From a virus, in IMG/VR virus record IMGVR_UViG_3300025921_000693, positions 1-36,102 of that record: a stretch of DNA of 36,102 bases; one strand, written 5' to 3'. Positions within the stretch are counted from its first letter, which is position 1; every line of letters starts with the position of its first letter. The notes beneath the pieces were generated by a model. It had not been told where the DNA came from and ran no database searches. It saw only the letters and a program-made list of their open reading frames with translations. Made by a program: the position numbers and the translations under genes. Positions 25,032 to 31,912 of the stretch are shown one piece after another.

Positions 25032-25394
25032 CTATATGATTATTCTACTGCTGGCAGTGCCACCATTTCTGAGCTGTTTAGTGAGTTCATCCATTACATA
25101 CTGTTCGTAGGCACCAAATATCTCTGAGTTCACCATCTTTGCCCCACGCTCTAAGACCGGTCTCGTAAGCATATATATCTCACTACGCTGAATCCACCTG
25201 TCCATTGACCTATAACTAAGCCTGCGTGCGTGCTTTACGAATAGATAATCGCGCAGATCCCCATTGGAGTAGTCAAGGAGCTTGTAGCGCCTCCACAACT
25301 CCTTCCATGTGCCTTGTGGCAACAGATACTCCCTGCTGAAGCGAATATCAGGGTCTACAGTAAACAACTTTGATTGAGTAAGGTCGAGAATCAT
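25032..25394 (-). CDS. Hypothetical protein between TerL and portal (120 aa)
   Basis: Unknown helical protein, rich in Arg and aromatic residues (WKELWRRYKLLDYSNGDL, YRSMDRWIQRSEIYM). No Cys cluster or membrane segment is present. It overlaps the TerL stop by four bases, so it is made with the terminase and may be a packaging or portal accessory protein. Confidence 0.55.
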   Translation of the reverse strand: MILDLTQSKLFTVDPDIRFSREYLLPQGTWKELWRRYKLLDYSNGDLRDYLFVKHARRLSYRSMDRWIQRSEIYMLTRPVLERGAKMVNSEIFGAYEQYVMDELTKQLRNGGTASSRIII

Positions 25395-26659
25395 GTATAG
25401 GTGACATTACGAGCCCTGTTCTGGTTTATCCTCGTTTGGGTGAATATATCTGGTCTAATAGGGTCTTTTACACCCCACACCGACAGGGCCAATGACATCA
25501 CTCTGTCGTCCGTCATGCCATCTGGAACAGTTACCTTTATCTTCCCTCGTTCGCTTAGTTCGTATCTAAAGGCCTCCAACTCGGCTACAAGACCCTCATC
25601 ATCAGGTATCTTTATCTTGTCCTGTTCTAAAAGGAGTGCGAGATTGTTAAGCAGGTTCTGCCTCGATGTTTCAGTGAACTTAAAGCCCTCCTGATTCTCT
25701 CCGCCGATGCGCAGCCCCCTAGCTTTTAAGTCCTCCACAACAGGATCACCCACTCCTGTGGCATCGGGCCATACCAGAGCATCATTGTGCCTGCGGGCCA
25801 TTGCCTCTATACGAGCTTTCTGTAGGTTCCAATCCACTTGGTTAAAGCGTTCCTGCGGGTATGCCACAAAGAGATTTAAGTTAAAAGGCGTAAGCACCGT
25901 CCAGTCCTGATACTTTGCAAGGTCTACACCAAGCTGATATTCCCCATCAGGTGTAAGCGGGGTGTCTTTGGGATAGGCATTCTGGCGTATTCTCCTGAAG
26001 TACTGCCCTGCTCCTTCAATAAAAGAACAAAGATATTCCTGTTCGTAGAGCGCCTGGGGGGTGTTGCGCCTTATTTCTGCAAGCTCGCTCTCTGCAAACA
26101 CACCTGTTTCCTTCGTGCTCTTAATCGTTACGAACCATTCGACGGGATTGTCCCGTGCCATTTGTATGAGCTTCCAAGAGTGGTTCTTACCTTTGGGGGT
26201 AAAGATAAAGGTGGCGGTCCCATGGTTCTCTCTCAATACAGGCTGAATGATGGCCGTCCATATCTGTTCAGGCATCTCAGAGTACTCATCAAACACCACA
26301 TCTATCGGGTTAATACCTCTATGTTTGTCTACATCCTCACACCCAGCAAAGCGCTGTATAGAGCCATTTTTATAGTAAACCGCTAGCTCTGAATCGTTAA
26401 TCTTATCTATAACCTCAAGTGGGATATGCTCTTTAATGAGAGCGTCCCATATAACCGACTTGGCTTGCCTATAGGTAGGAAGAAAGTAGTAGTAAACTCC
26501 CTTTTTATAGAGCGCCCGGCTAATCTGTTGGTTCAGTGCCGTCTTTGACTTCCCCGCCCGACGATGAATTACCGCTATCTTGAACCTCTGTGGAGCTTGT
26601 AGTATCTCCAGTTGGTATGGGCGCGGTTTGAAGCGGTATGGTATCTCCAAGCTGTCCAT
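25391..26659 (-). CDS. terL: Terminase large subunit (TerL)
   Basis: The DNA-packaging motor. The Walker A-like loop HRRAGKSKT is at residues about 32-40. Walker B with catalytic Glu is in IDVVFDEYSEM (about 114-124), followed by the coupling-type motif TFIFTPKGK. The C-terminal RNase H-like nuclease has its acidic residues in GVDLAKYQDW, DATGVGDPVVED and DDRVMSLALS. All ATPase and nuclease features are present. The ATG at 26659 lies about 140 bases inside the small-terminase-like gene in another frame. Any later start would delete the FKPRPYQ segment and Walker A, so the overlap is real. Confidence 0.95.
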   Translation of the reverse strand: MDSLEIPYRFKPRPYQLEILQAPQRFKIAVIHRRAGKSKTALNQQISRALYKKGVYYYFLPTYRQAKSVIWDALIKEHIPLEVIDKINDSELAVYYKNGSIQRFAGCEDVDKHRGINPIDVVFDEYSEMPEQIWTAIIQPVLRENHGTATFIFTPKGKNHSWKLIQMARDNPVEWFVTIKSTKETGVFAESELAEIRRNTPQALYEQEYLCSFIEGAGQYFRRIRQNAYPKDTPLTPDGEYQLGVDLAKYQDWTVLTPFNLNLFVAYPQERFNQVDWNLQKARIEAMARRHNDALVWPDATGVGDPVVEDLKARGLRIGGENQEGFKFTETSRQNLLNNLALLLEQDKIKIPDDEGLVAELEAFRYELSERGKIKVTVPDGMTDDRVMSLALSVWGVKDPIRPDIFTQTRINQNRARNVTYT

Positions 26660-26861
26660 AATTTACGAGGTTATATTTGATAGGTTCTCCGTCTTCGCCT
26701 GTATGTTCATTCAGGCGTGGCAATACTGCTCCCGCAAGTTTTAAGAGGAGCTGTTTTCTAAAGTTCTCATCATCTCCATTAAGACCGGCAATAATCTGCT
26801 CAAGAGCCAAGCTCCGAACATTTGCCGCCAAAAGTTTATTGTTCTTAGTTACACCAGCCAT
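26520..26861 (-). CDS. Small-terminase-like protein (113 aa)
   Basis: The first 60 residues are helical (NNKLLAANVRSLALEQIIAG, FRKQLLLKLAGAVLPRLNEH) and could bind DNA as a small terminase does. The rest is Thr/Ser/Gly-rich and acidic. The last 46 codons overlap TerL in a different frame. The small-terminase call comes mainly from position and size. A DNA-binding helix-turn-helix is not clear. Confidence 0.55.
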   Translation of the reverse strand: MAGVTKNNKLLAANVRSLALEQIIAGLNGDDENFRKQLLLKLAGAVLPRLNEHTGEDGEPIKYNLVNYGQLGDTIPLQTAPIPTGDTTSSTEVQDSGNSSSGGEVKDGTEPTD

Positions 26862-26919
26862 TACGAATCATTTTCGATTTATGGCTTAATAACTACGTAG
26901 ATAAACTACGGAAGTCAAT
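26862..26919 (-). promoter_or_regulatory. Possible promoter/operator of the packaging module
   Basis: TTGACT on the minus strand (26918-26913) is a good -35, but no convincing -10 lies 16-18 bases on. A perfect inverted repeat CGTAG, loop, CTACG (26910-26896) and a TACGTA palindrome overlap the spacer and could be an operator. Confidence 0.3.
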
Positions 26920-27108
26920 CTATTTTCGTATATCTGGGAAGTAAAAAGACCTGCAAATAGCGCAGATCGCCTGTGATTCCTCCCTCTTTATGAACTTTCC
27001 ACTTCCCATGCATTTTTCACTAGCGCAGATATGTATTTGTAGGTGTTTGGGATGGATGTGAAAGCTCCTGATATACCACCTATAGTCGTAATGTATTATT
27101 TCTTCCAT
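26920..27108 (-). CDS. Small zinc-finger-like protein (62 aa)
   Basis: A His/Tyr-rich N-terminal half is followed by CASEKC and CAIC (residues about 28-33 and 49-52). The spacing could make one four-cysteine zinc site. No function is assigned. It is the last gene before the packaging operon and follows the 27110 gene closely. Confidence 0.55.
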   Translation of the reverse strand: MEEIIHYDYRWYIRSFHIHPKHLQIHICASEKCMGSGKFIKREESQAICAICRSFYFPDIRK

Positions 27109-27109
27109 A

Positions 27110-27604
27110 TTATTTATCCTCTTCTAGACGGGAGGAGAGGATGTGGGTAGATAAAGCGGCAAGTTGTTTATCTAATGAAGCGCTTTGTCCTCCTAGTGCC
27201 GAAATAATGCTCATTGCCCCGCTACTATATGCTTCCCTTCTTGTCTTAGAGAGCAACGACCTTATGTAGCTCTTTATTTCCTCGTGTGCGCGGCAACTCG
27301 TCGTCCATCCATCAAAGATTTCGTATTCTTCCATGCAGCCAAGTTGGTACTTCCCATCAAACTCCTTCTCCCAATCTTCTGTCTGTAGCTCCCGAGAACG
27401 TAAGTCGTGGAGTGCTTCGTCTGTCTTTTGTTGCTCTATCATAGCTTTCCTTCCGTTATCAGCGCGCATTTGCATGTAGTTTGGCTCCTCTGTACTGTGG
27501 GCGGGGCGGTGACAGGAGCAGTCACACTGTTCTTTGTGCAGCGTCTTCATACCACTGAAATCCGGGCAGTTCTTTTCACACTTGCTCTCTTGAGAGTTAC
27601 TCAT
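27110..27604 (-). CDS. Cys-rich N-terminus plus helical domain (164 aa)
   Basis: The N-terminus carries a knuckle of the form CEKNC...C.C.CHRP (residues about 8-33). The helical remainder has more Cys (LGCMEEY, TSCRAH). A similar Cys/His cluster opens the 112-aa protein at 30406, so the two share a module. The start at 27604 is chosen over the longer frame; it overlaps the preceding stop by eight bases. Function unknown; a nucleic-acid-binding or regulatory role is plausible. Confidence 0.55.
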   Translation of the reverse strand: MSNSQESKCEKNCPDFSGMKTLHKEQCDCSCHRPAHSTEEPNYMQMRADNGRKAMIEQQKTDEALHDLRSRELQTEDWEKEFDGKYQLGCMEEYEIFDGWTTSCRAHEEIKSYIRSLLSKTRREAYSSGAMSIISALGGQSASLDKQLAALSTHILSSRLEEDK

Positions 27605-27833
27605 AGCTTTCTGTGTTAAAGAGAAAATCAAGGATGGTGTCTGCGGTTTCCCTTCCACTCCACATGCCGTCATCGTTTTCGTCTATTAATTTCTCAATTT
27701 TCTCCTTCAGCTTTGCATCTCTCTCGGCTATGAAAGAAATTATTACGTCTTCCAGCCTGGGTTCTAATAGCGGAAAATGCCGCTTATCCATATAACTTCT
27801 AAGTTCCGCTATTAGCTTCTCTTGGTCTGACAT
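27597..27833 (-). CDS. Hypothetical helical acidic protein (78 aa)
   Basis: Charged helical protein (EKLIAELRSYMDKRHF, ERDAKLKEKIEKLIDEN) without Cys or membrane segments. It has no known family and lies between the methyltransferase and the Cys-rich gene. Confidence 0.5.
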   Translation of the reverse strand: MSDQEKLIAELRSYMDKRHFPLLEPRLEDVIISFIAERDAKLKEKIEKLIDENDDGMWSGRETADTILDFLFNTESYE

Positions 27834-27834
27834 G

Positions 27835-28068
27835 TTAGTTGATTATGCTATTGATGATGGCTTTTGCTACTTTTGGCTGAACCGCATTACCGAGTTTCGC
27901 TTTCCTTATCGTAGATGGCATCCCAGCTGTCCAACCAATCGGGAAGGACTGCAAATGTTCGTATAATTCTGGCGGCACTTCTCCCAGCTTCTTGTAGGGC
28001 ACCAGCTGTAATTCGTGTCCTCTGGCTGAGGCAAGTGTATAGCGGTGGGGCTTGCTCGGCCCCTTTCC
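27835..28068 (-). pseudogene. Out-of-frame C-terminal part of the C5 methyltransferase
   Basis: In the +1 frame relative to the main open frame the sequence reads KLGEVPPELYEHLQSFPIGW and then RKAKLGNAVQP, the motif IX/X block of C5 DNA methyltransferases. This block is missing from the 27887-28567 reading frame. The frames can be joined anywhere from about 28095 to 28020. A GGAAAGGGG run at 28060-28068 is a good site for a slip or sequencing error. The region therefore completes one gene that is broken, or is joined by frameshifting. Confidence 0.6.
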
Positions 28069-28567
28069 TATCATTAGCCGTTTTGTCCCTGTGTGAAGCA
28101 TAGATAAACACTCGTGGTCTTTGCCCAGCGCCGAAATCTGTCCCGTCAAACACACCCCACTCCGTGTCATACCCCAATTCATCCAGCGTTGTGATGATTG
28201 TCTCAAAGGTATTTCCTCCGTCGTGGCTAAGGAGTCCTTTAACGTTTTCAAGCAAAACAATTTTGGGCTGTTTAGCTTTGATAATTTTCGCCACGTCGAA
28301 GAATAAGGTGCCTCTTGTATCCATAAAACCTCCTCTGTTCCCAGCGATGGAGAATGACTGGCAAGGGAACCCGCCAACAAGAATTTCAAAATTTGGGAGT
28401 GCAGATTCATCGATTTTTGTAATGTCTCCGTAGTTTTTATGATTTGGGAAGTGTTTTTCATATACTTTTATTGCGTTCGGCTCTACTTCTGAGTAACCGA
28501 CACATTCGTGATTTGCTAGAGCCAGTTCAAACCCACCTATTCCGCTAAATAATGAGAAGTACTTCAT
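27887..28567 (-). CDS. C5 cytosine DNA methyltransferase, N-terminal catalytic part
   Basis: The main frame carries motif I (FSGIGGF, residues 6-12), motif IV with the catalytic Cys (GGFPCQSFS, about 65-73), ENV of motif VI (about 106-108) and the motif VIII-like GAGQRPRVFIYAS. It then runs out of homology, while the motif IX/X block continues in another frame. Joined, the enzyme would be about 240 aa, short but complete. It would transfer methyl from SAM to cytosine C5 and could protect phage DNA from restriction. It starts with ATGA overlap behind the 28564 gene. No restriction partner is seen nearby. Confidence 0.75.
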   Translation of the reverse strand: MKYFSLFSGIGGFELALANHECVGYSEVEPNAIKVYEKHFPNHKNYGDITKIDESALPNFEILVGGFPCQSFSIAGNRGGFMDTRGTLFFDVAKIIKAKQPKIVLLENVKGLLSHDGGNTFETIITTLDELGYDTEWGVFDGTDFGAGQRPRVFIYASHRDKTANDRKGAEQAPPLYTCLSQRTRITAGALQEAGRSAARIIRTFAVLPDWLDSWDAIYDKESETR

Positions 28568-28842
28568 TTCTTCCTCTTAGATACCTTCTTCTTGGAGGGC
28601 TGGAATTGCCTTGGGTCTACTCTTGCCCCGTTTTTATCCATGAAGGCCGCCCCGAACATCATTAAGTCCAAGTCCATTAATTCCACCTCTTCTCTCATGC
28701 CGTTTTCCCACATTTTATTTACCCAGAAGTTCATCAGGGTAATCTTCTTACGGTCTTTCCACCACTTAATAGGATGCTTCCAAAAGCTATAGTTTCGCCT
28801 TACCACCAAATCCCTCTCCTTCCTTGTTTTCTTGGTAGACAT
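28564..28842 (-). CDS. Hypothetical basic protein (92 aa)
   Basis: N- and C-termini are strongly basic (MSTKKTRKERD, KKKVSKRKK). The middle is Trp/Met-rich (FWKHPIKWW, FWVNKMWENGM) and could be a short amphipathic or membrane-peripheral segment. It shares its MSTKK start with the 45-aa protein just upstream, suggesting a small duplicated pair. Function unknown. Confidence 0.5.
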   Translation of the reverse strand: MSTKKTRKERDLVVRRNYSFWKHPIKWWKDRKKITLMNFWVNKMWENGMREEVELMDLDLMMFGAAFMDKNGARVDPRQFQPSKKKVSKRKK

Positions 28843-28845
28843 AGA

Positions 28846-28983
28846 CTAGTTACATAAGCGATTAGTGAACACATTAACAAGGAAGTTAAGCCCCTCTGCG
28901 AAGCTGACTGCGGCTATTACATACAATAAAGCCACAGACAACCGCAGGGCGAAATCTTTTATCGTCTCTTTCTTGGTAGACAT
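28846..28983 (-). CDS. 45-aa membrane protein (single TM)
   Basis: A short open frame: basic start (MSTKKETIKDF), one hydrophobic helix (about residues 12-30, LRLSVALLYVIAAVSFAEG) and an aromatic/Asn tail. It ends three bases before the next ATG and begins like the protein at 28842. Likely real because the spacing is tight on both sides. Confidence 0.45.
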   Translation of the reverse strand: MSTKKETIKDFALRLSVALLYVIAAVSFAEGLNFLVNVFTNRLCN

Positions 28984-28989
28984 AGTAGG

Positions 28990-29121
28990 TTAGGAATTGG
29001 TTATTTCTTTCTTGATAATCTTCGACTCTTCAACTTCGCGGCGCATTTTACCCTCTGTATAGTAACCATGACGCTCGCCGCGCTTCACGGCCCGCTTTGA
29101 CTTAGTTCTTCTCGTTTTCAT
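28990..29121 (-). CDS. 43-aa highly basic protein
   Basis: A short frame rich in Lys and Arg (MKTRRTKSKRAVKRGERHG) with a Tyr-Tyr-Thr-Glu-Gly-Lys segment and a charged helix. It overlaps the stop region of the zinc-ribbon membrane gene by 20 bases. It may bind nucleic acid. Unassigned. Confidence 0.45.
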   Translation of the reverse strand: MKTRRTKSKRAVKRGERHGYYTEGKMRREVEESKIIKKEITNS

Positions 29122-29371
29122 GGTTATCTTTATTAATAAACCTCCTATCATATTGGAGTTTGCTTAACTCCTGATCACAGGCAATGCAAGTATTTCCAAA
29201 GCCAAAATGCCATGAAGGTTTATATGTTCGGCAGCGGGCACAGATATAGCGAATTGGTCTCTGAGTTACCTCCTCTTCTTCTTCATCTTCTTCAGAGTCC
29301 GCAAAGGCAAGCAGTACTGCTATTACCAACACTATCGCCAGCGGGATTATTAGGATAAATATGTTATTCAT
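29102..29371 (-). CDS. Membrane-anchored zinc ribbon (89 aa)
   Basis: A single transmembrane helix at residues about 4-23 (IFILIIPLAIVLVIAVLLAF), a run of Glu/Asp, then CARC and CIAC (residues about 44-47 and 62-65) as a treble-clef or zinc ribbon, with a basic tail. This places the zinc domain in the cytoplasm or at the membrane face. Its task is unknown; a sensor or membrane tether for a host or phage complex is possible. Confidence 0.6.
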   Translation of the reverse strand: MNNIFILIIPLAIVLVIAVLLAFADSEEDEEEEEVTQRPIRYICARCRTYKPSWHFGFGNTCIACDQELSKLQYDRRFINKDNHENEKN

Positions 29372-29901
29372 TGGTTTGGCTTATCTGTAGTAGAGGGGGT
29401 GGAGAGCAATTCTTCTGCAATGAGGCCAACTTGGTCTTGCCAGCCAGAGTATTGCTTCATTTCAGCGAGCCTGTCTATCCATTCAGGCATTAATCTGAGG
29501 AGCCTAACGCATCGAGCGCGATCCCATTTATCGCTTGGGGCGCGGCCAGTTACTTCGAGACCAAGCATATGCTCTACTAGGCTCATGCTTGAAAGGCCTG
29601 TGTCATCGCTTAAAAGCCATTTAATCAACTTCATATCGGCTTCCCTAGCTCTAGCGACCTCAGAGGCGAGATCAGTGCCTTCTAACATGTAGCGCACCAT
29701 TTCCTCGGCTTCTGTTGCCGTGAAGAGATTGGTACCTGTTGGCGTATGTGCCGAGGGGCCCATTGGCGATTGCTCGTTGTATACCTTGGTGAAGCTTATA
29801 CCAGCGTCAGGAGAAAAGGTGTCGGGTAGCTTCCATCCAAGGAAACGATCTGTCATCTGCTTTATAAGGGTCTCTCTTAGTTGTGATGTAGGTGTAGACA
29901 T
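29368..29901 (-). CDS. Phage protein with GWKLPDTFSPDAG motif (177 aa)
   Basis: The first 60 residues contain RFLGWKLPDTFSPDAGISF and GTNLFTATEAEEMVRYML, an arrangement I have seen in small phage-encoded proteins of unknown function. The rest is helical with an RCVRLLRLMPEW segment. It lies between a methyltransferase gene and the membrane zinc ribbon, overlapping the latter by ATGA. Confidence 0.55.
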   Translation of the reverse strand: MSTPTSQLRETLIKQMTDRFLGWKLPDTFSPDAGISFTKVYNEQSPMGPSAHTPTGTNLFTATEAEEMVRYMLEGTDLASEVARAREADMKLIKWLLSDDTGLSSMSLVEHMLGLEVTGRAPSDKWDRARCVRLLRLMPEWIDRLAEMKQYSGWQDQVGLIAEELLSTPSTTDKPNQ

Positions 29902-29903
29902 GG

Positions 29904-30404
29904 TTATGAATGAATAGTTTTAATCGGTTTAAATTTTACTCGATGGTTATAGTCTTTGAACTTTTCTAATGGAACTGAGTTATCGAATACCACCAGCGCT
30001 GAGGCGAATGGAGCAGTACTCTTCACTCCTCCAAATTTTAGACGACCGCGAATGAATCGTATTTGTGAGGCATAAGGAAATATATACTCATGCCAATAAC
30101 TTCGATCTGTGGAAGAAACGATGAGACATACCACCACGGCCCCCTTGAGACTCTCGCTCCATGCTTTCTCTATCCACTTTCCAGTATGCCCTCCATAGGG
30201 AGGGTTCATGAACACGCTGTGGCCAGACCAATCCTTGCTTAGACCATCATCTTCGAGCGTATAGTAGGTAGAACACTTTTTGTTTTCGTGTGTAGCACAT
30301 GGGTCGAGTGAGAAGTGAAATTCCTCATTAAGAGCGTCGAAGAAGTCCTGCGGAGTAGACCACTCATTTGTCTTGCTAGAAACCATTGCTTTTTGGAGGG
30401 CCAT
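29904..30404 (-). CDS. Phage Dam-type DNA adenine N6-methyltransferase
   Basis: A short Dam-family phage methyltransferase. WSTPQDFFDALNEEFHF (residues about 15-31), the DPCAT motif (about 34-38) and the catalytic NPPYGG motif (about 67-72) are all visible, with GGVKSTAPFASALVVF near 125. The 166-aa length is typical. It would methylate adenine in phage DNA, probably to avoid restriction. The ATG at 30404 has a moderate purine stretch upstream; MVSSKT at 30386 is an alternative. Confidence 0.85.
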   Translation of the reverse strand: MALQKAMVSSKTNEWSTPQDFFDALNEEFHFSLDPCATHENKKCSTYYTLEDDGLSKDWSGHSVFMNPPYGGHTGKWIEKAWSESLKGAVVVCLIVSSTDRSYWHEYIFPYASQIRFIRGRLKFGGVKSTAPFASALVVFDNSVPLEKFKDYNHRVKFKPIKTIHS

Positions 30405-30405
30405 G

Positions 30406-30744
30406 TTACTTCTTGTTATGGATAATCTCTAAGAGCACACAAAGGTTGTACAGAGCTTCTTTAGGGGTTGCACCATTGGCGCGCGGCCTGCCTAATCCCT
30501 TTCCCCGTGAGCGAGCATAGACGTACCACCCAGTTCTAGTGCGTTGCATCTCGGAAAAATGCCCCTCAAGCCTACTAAACAGACTCTCAATATCCTCTTC
30601 GGCCCAGCTCTCTTCCCTTATAGGGGAGTGGCAATCGCAAGTACAGCCATGATTGGCTGTCATTTCGCGTGCATTGCCTTTCCACATCGTGAAGCCATCA
30701 CACTTACACTTCTCACAGCACTTACTCTCTGTTGAATTGTTCAT
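30406..30744 (-). CDS. Cys-rich N-terminus plus YVYARSRGKG domain (112 aa)
   Basis: The N-terminal 43 residues hold CCEKCKC and HGCTCDCHSP, a probable zinc-binding knuckle similar to that in the protein at 27110. A short beta-alpha domain follows (TRTGWYVYARSRGKGLG, ATPKEALYNLCVLL). The second half resembles small phage domains that accompany dsDNA- or RNA-associated proteins, but this is weak. The neighbouring gene is the Dam methyltransferase. Confidence 0.55.
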   Translation of the reverse strand: MNNSTESKCCEKCKCDGFTMWKGNAREMTANHGCTCDCHSPIREESWAEEDIESLFSRLEGHFSEMQRTRTGWYVYARSRGKGLGRPRANGATPKEALYNLCVLLEIIHNKK

Positions 30745-30983
30745 GACTTCGAGTTAGGAATCTTGAGTAATCCTTTTTCACACGCTTTCTTGATACTTCT
30801 GACAATTACTGCGTATGTAGCATTGCCAGGTTCTTTGTGTCCAAAACCAAACGCCGCCTGCGTGAGCGTGATAGTTCCCTTAAGATAGGCAAACGTCACT
30901 TCGATATGATCGTCAGTTATGGATGTAATTCCACTACCACTGCGTACGGGATGATTTTGCGCGGCCTTCAGTAGTTTGTTCAT
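30741..30983 (-). CDS. Possible small helix-turn-helix protein (80 aa)
   Basis: Residues about 30-70 (FAYLKGTITLTQAAFGFG, YAVIVRSIKKACEKGLL) could form a tri-helical DNA-binding fold with a Thr-Gln recognition turn. The evidence is pattern only. It overlaps the upstream gene by ATGA. Confidence 0.5.
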   Translation of the reverse strand: MNKLLKAAQNHPVRSGSGITSITDDHIEVTFAYLKGTITLTQAAFGFGHKEPGNATYAVIVRSIKKACEKGLLKIPNSKS

Positions 30984-31315
30984 TGCAAGAGAGTGTTAAA
31001 GAATGATTCAGGGTCTTTGCCTTCTGCAAGGTGGTAAGTGAATCTAATCCACAGAGTAAGCCACTTCTCTTCACCTTCTTTTTGCCAACGATAAGTGCTT
31101 CCGTCTAGTTCTAGAGACTTACCAAGCGCCGACCAGAAGAGAGGGTCGAGAAGCGATTTGTAGATGTTCAATGTCGCTACTGAATTATCTAGACCTGGCG
31201 GAACATAGCCCCACCTTTCGAAGTCTGTCTTCACCCACTGGCCATCACCGTTGATTTCTATCGTTTTAAATGGCCTGTATCCTCCCTTAACAGCGAGTTG
31301 TATAGCGTTTTTCAT
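30980..31315 (-). CDS. Hypothetical phage protein (111 aa)
   Basis: Starts with an AIQLAVKGGYRPF segment and contains LLDPLFWSALGKSLEL and WLTLWIRFTYHLAEGKDPE. Similar layouts occur in small phage proteins where a beta hairpin precedes two helices. I cannot name a function. Confidence 0.55.
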   Translation of the reverse strand: MKNAIQLAVKGGYRPFKTIEINGDGQWVKTDFERWGYVPPGLDNSVATLNIYKSLLDPLFWSALGKSLELDGSTYRWQKEGEEKWLTLWIRFTYHLAEGKDPESFFNTLLQ

Positions 31316-31620
31316 TGTAGTTTCTTTATCTCACTAGCCTGCTCTCTGAGGTAGAAGGCCAAATCAGTGAGGGCTTCGTTATATCCTTCGCCCTGTCCGG
31401 TCAATACTTGTTTTGTCCATTGCGGTTTTATCTTCCTCCACTCACACTCCACTGCAAGTCCTTCTAAGAGGGATACCACCAGGGAGCGGCTAGAGGACTT
31501 TACGTCCAACATATAGCTTCTAATTGCTTTCCTCAGAGGAGTGTTAGCCTCCTCAACTGAAGGTATAAATTCCTTATCAAACTCCGCTTCCTGCTTCTTG
31601 TACTGTTCTAGTAGAGACAT
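31312..31620 (-). CDS. Hypothetical helical protein (102 aa)
   Basis: Mainly helical: charged N-terminus (LEQYKKQEAEFDKEF), central SSRSLVVSLLEGLAVECEW, C-terminal coiled coil. No recognised domain. Its ATG follows the preceding stop as TAGCCATG, a junction seen at three other places. Confidence 0.5.
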   Translation of the reverse strand: MSLLEQYKKQEAEFDKEFIPSVEEANTPLRKAIRSYMLDVKSSSRSLVVSLLEGLAVECEWRKIKPQWTKQVLTGQGEGYNEALTDLAFYLREQASEIKKLQ

Positions 31621-31622
31621 GG

Positions 31623-31808
31623 CTAGGAGGTTTTAACGTAAATACCTCTCTCATCATCGCGCCGCCACTCACTCAAAAGGTGCTCCTCTGAACAATAGGA
31701 ATTGTGCCCAACCTGGTTAGTACCCTCGAAATATCGCGGCCTGTCGTTTCCATTAATACGCCCTATCACTACACCGCAACCCTCTTTGTCACAAATTATG
31801 TCTTTCAT
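31623..31808 (-). CDS. Small zinc-finger-like protein (61 aa)
   Basis: Cys/His pairs are at residues about 6 and 11 (CDKEGC) and about 39-43 (CSEEH), suitable for one zinc site. The protein is otherwise charged and compact. It may act in nucleic-acid binding. Position is within a chain of overlapping small genes. Confidence 0.55.
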   Translation of the reverse strand: MKDIICDKEGCGVVIGRINGNDRPRYFEGTNQVGHNSYCSEEHLLSEWRRDDERGIYVKTS

Positions 31809-31819
31809 TTACTTTGTAT

Positions 31820-31912
31820 CTAGTCCTCGGTTGGTAAAATAATTTCCTTTTCCTCTGTCTGCTCTACCAGTACTGCCTGGCCGTTTATAATCTTGAATCT
31901 GTAGAGGTTCAT
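31820..31912 (-). CDS. 30-aa micropeptide
   Basis: A short frame starting at an ATG overlapping the previous gene's TGA (ATGA), the same coupling used by established genes here. The sequence is a short beta-like N-terminus (NLYRFKIINGQAVLV) and an acidic tail. The coupling is the main reason to believe it. It ends 11 bases before the next ATG. Confidence 0.4.
   Translation of the reverse strand: MNLYRFKIINGQAVLVEQTEEKEIILPTED

Noticed and set aside
27835-28461. 208-aa frame as an independent gene
   Set aside because: Only its last part (after about 28068) matches a C5 methyltransferase motif; the upstream part is an out-of-frame shadow of the catalytic gene.
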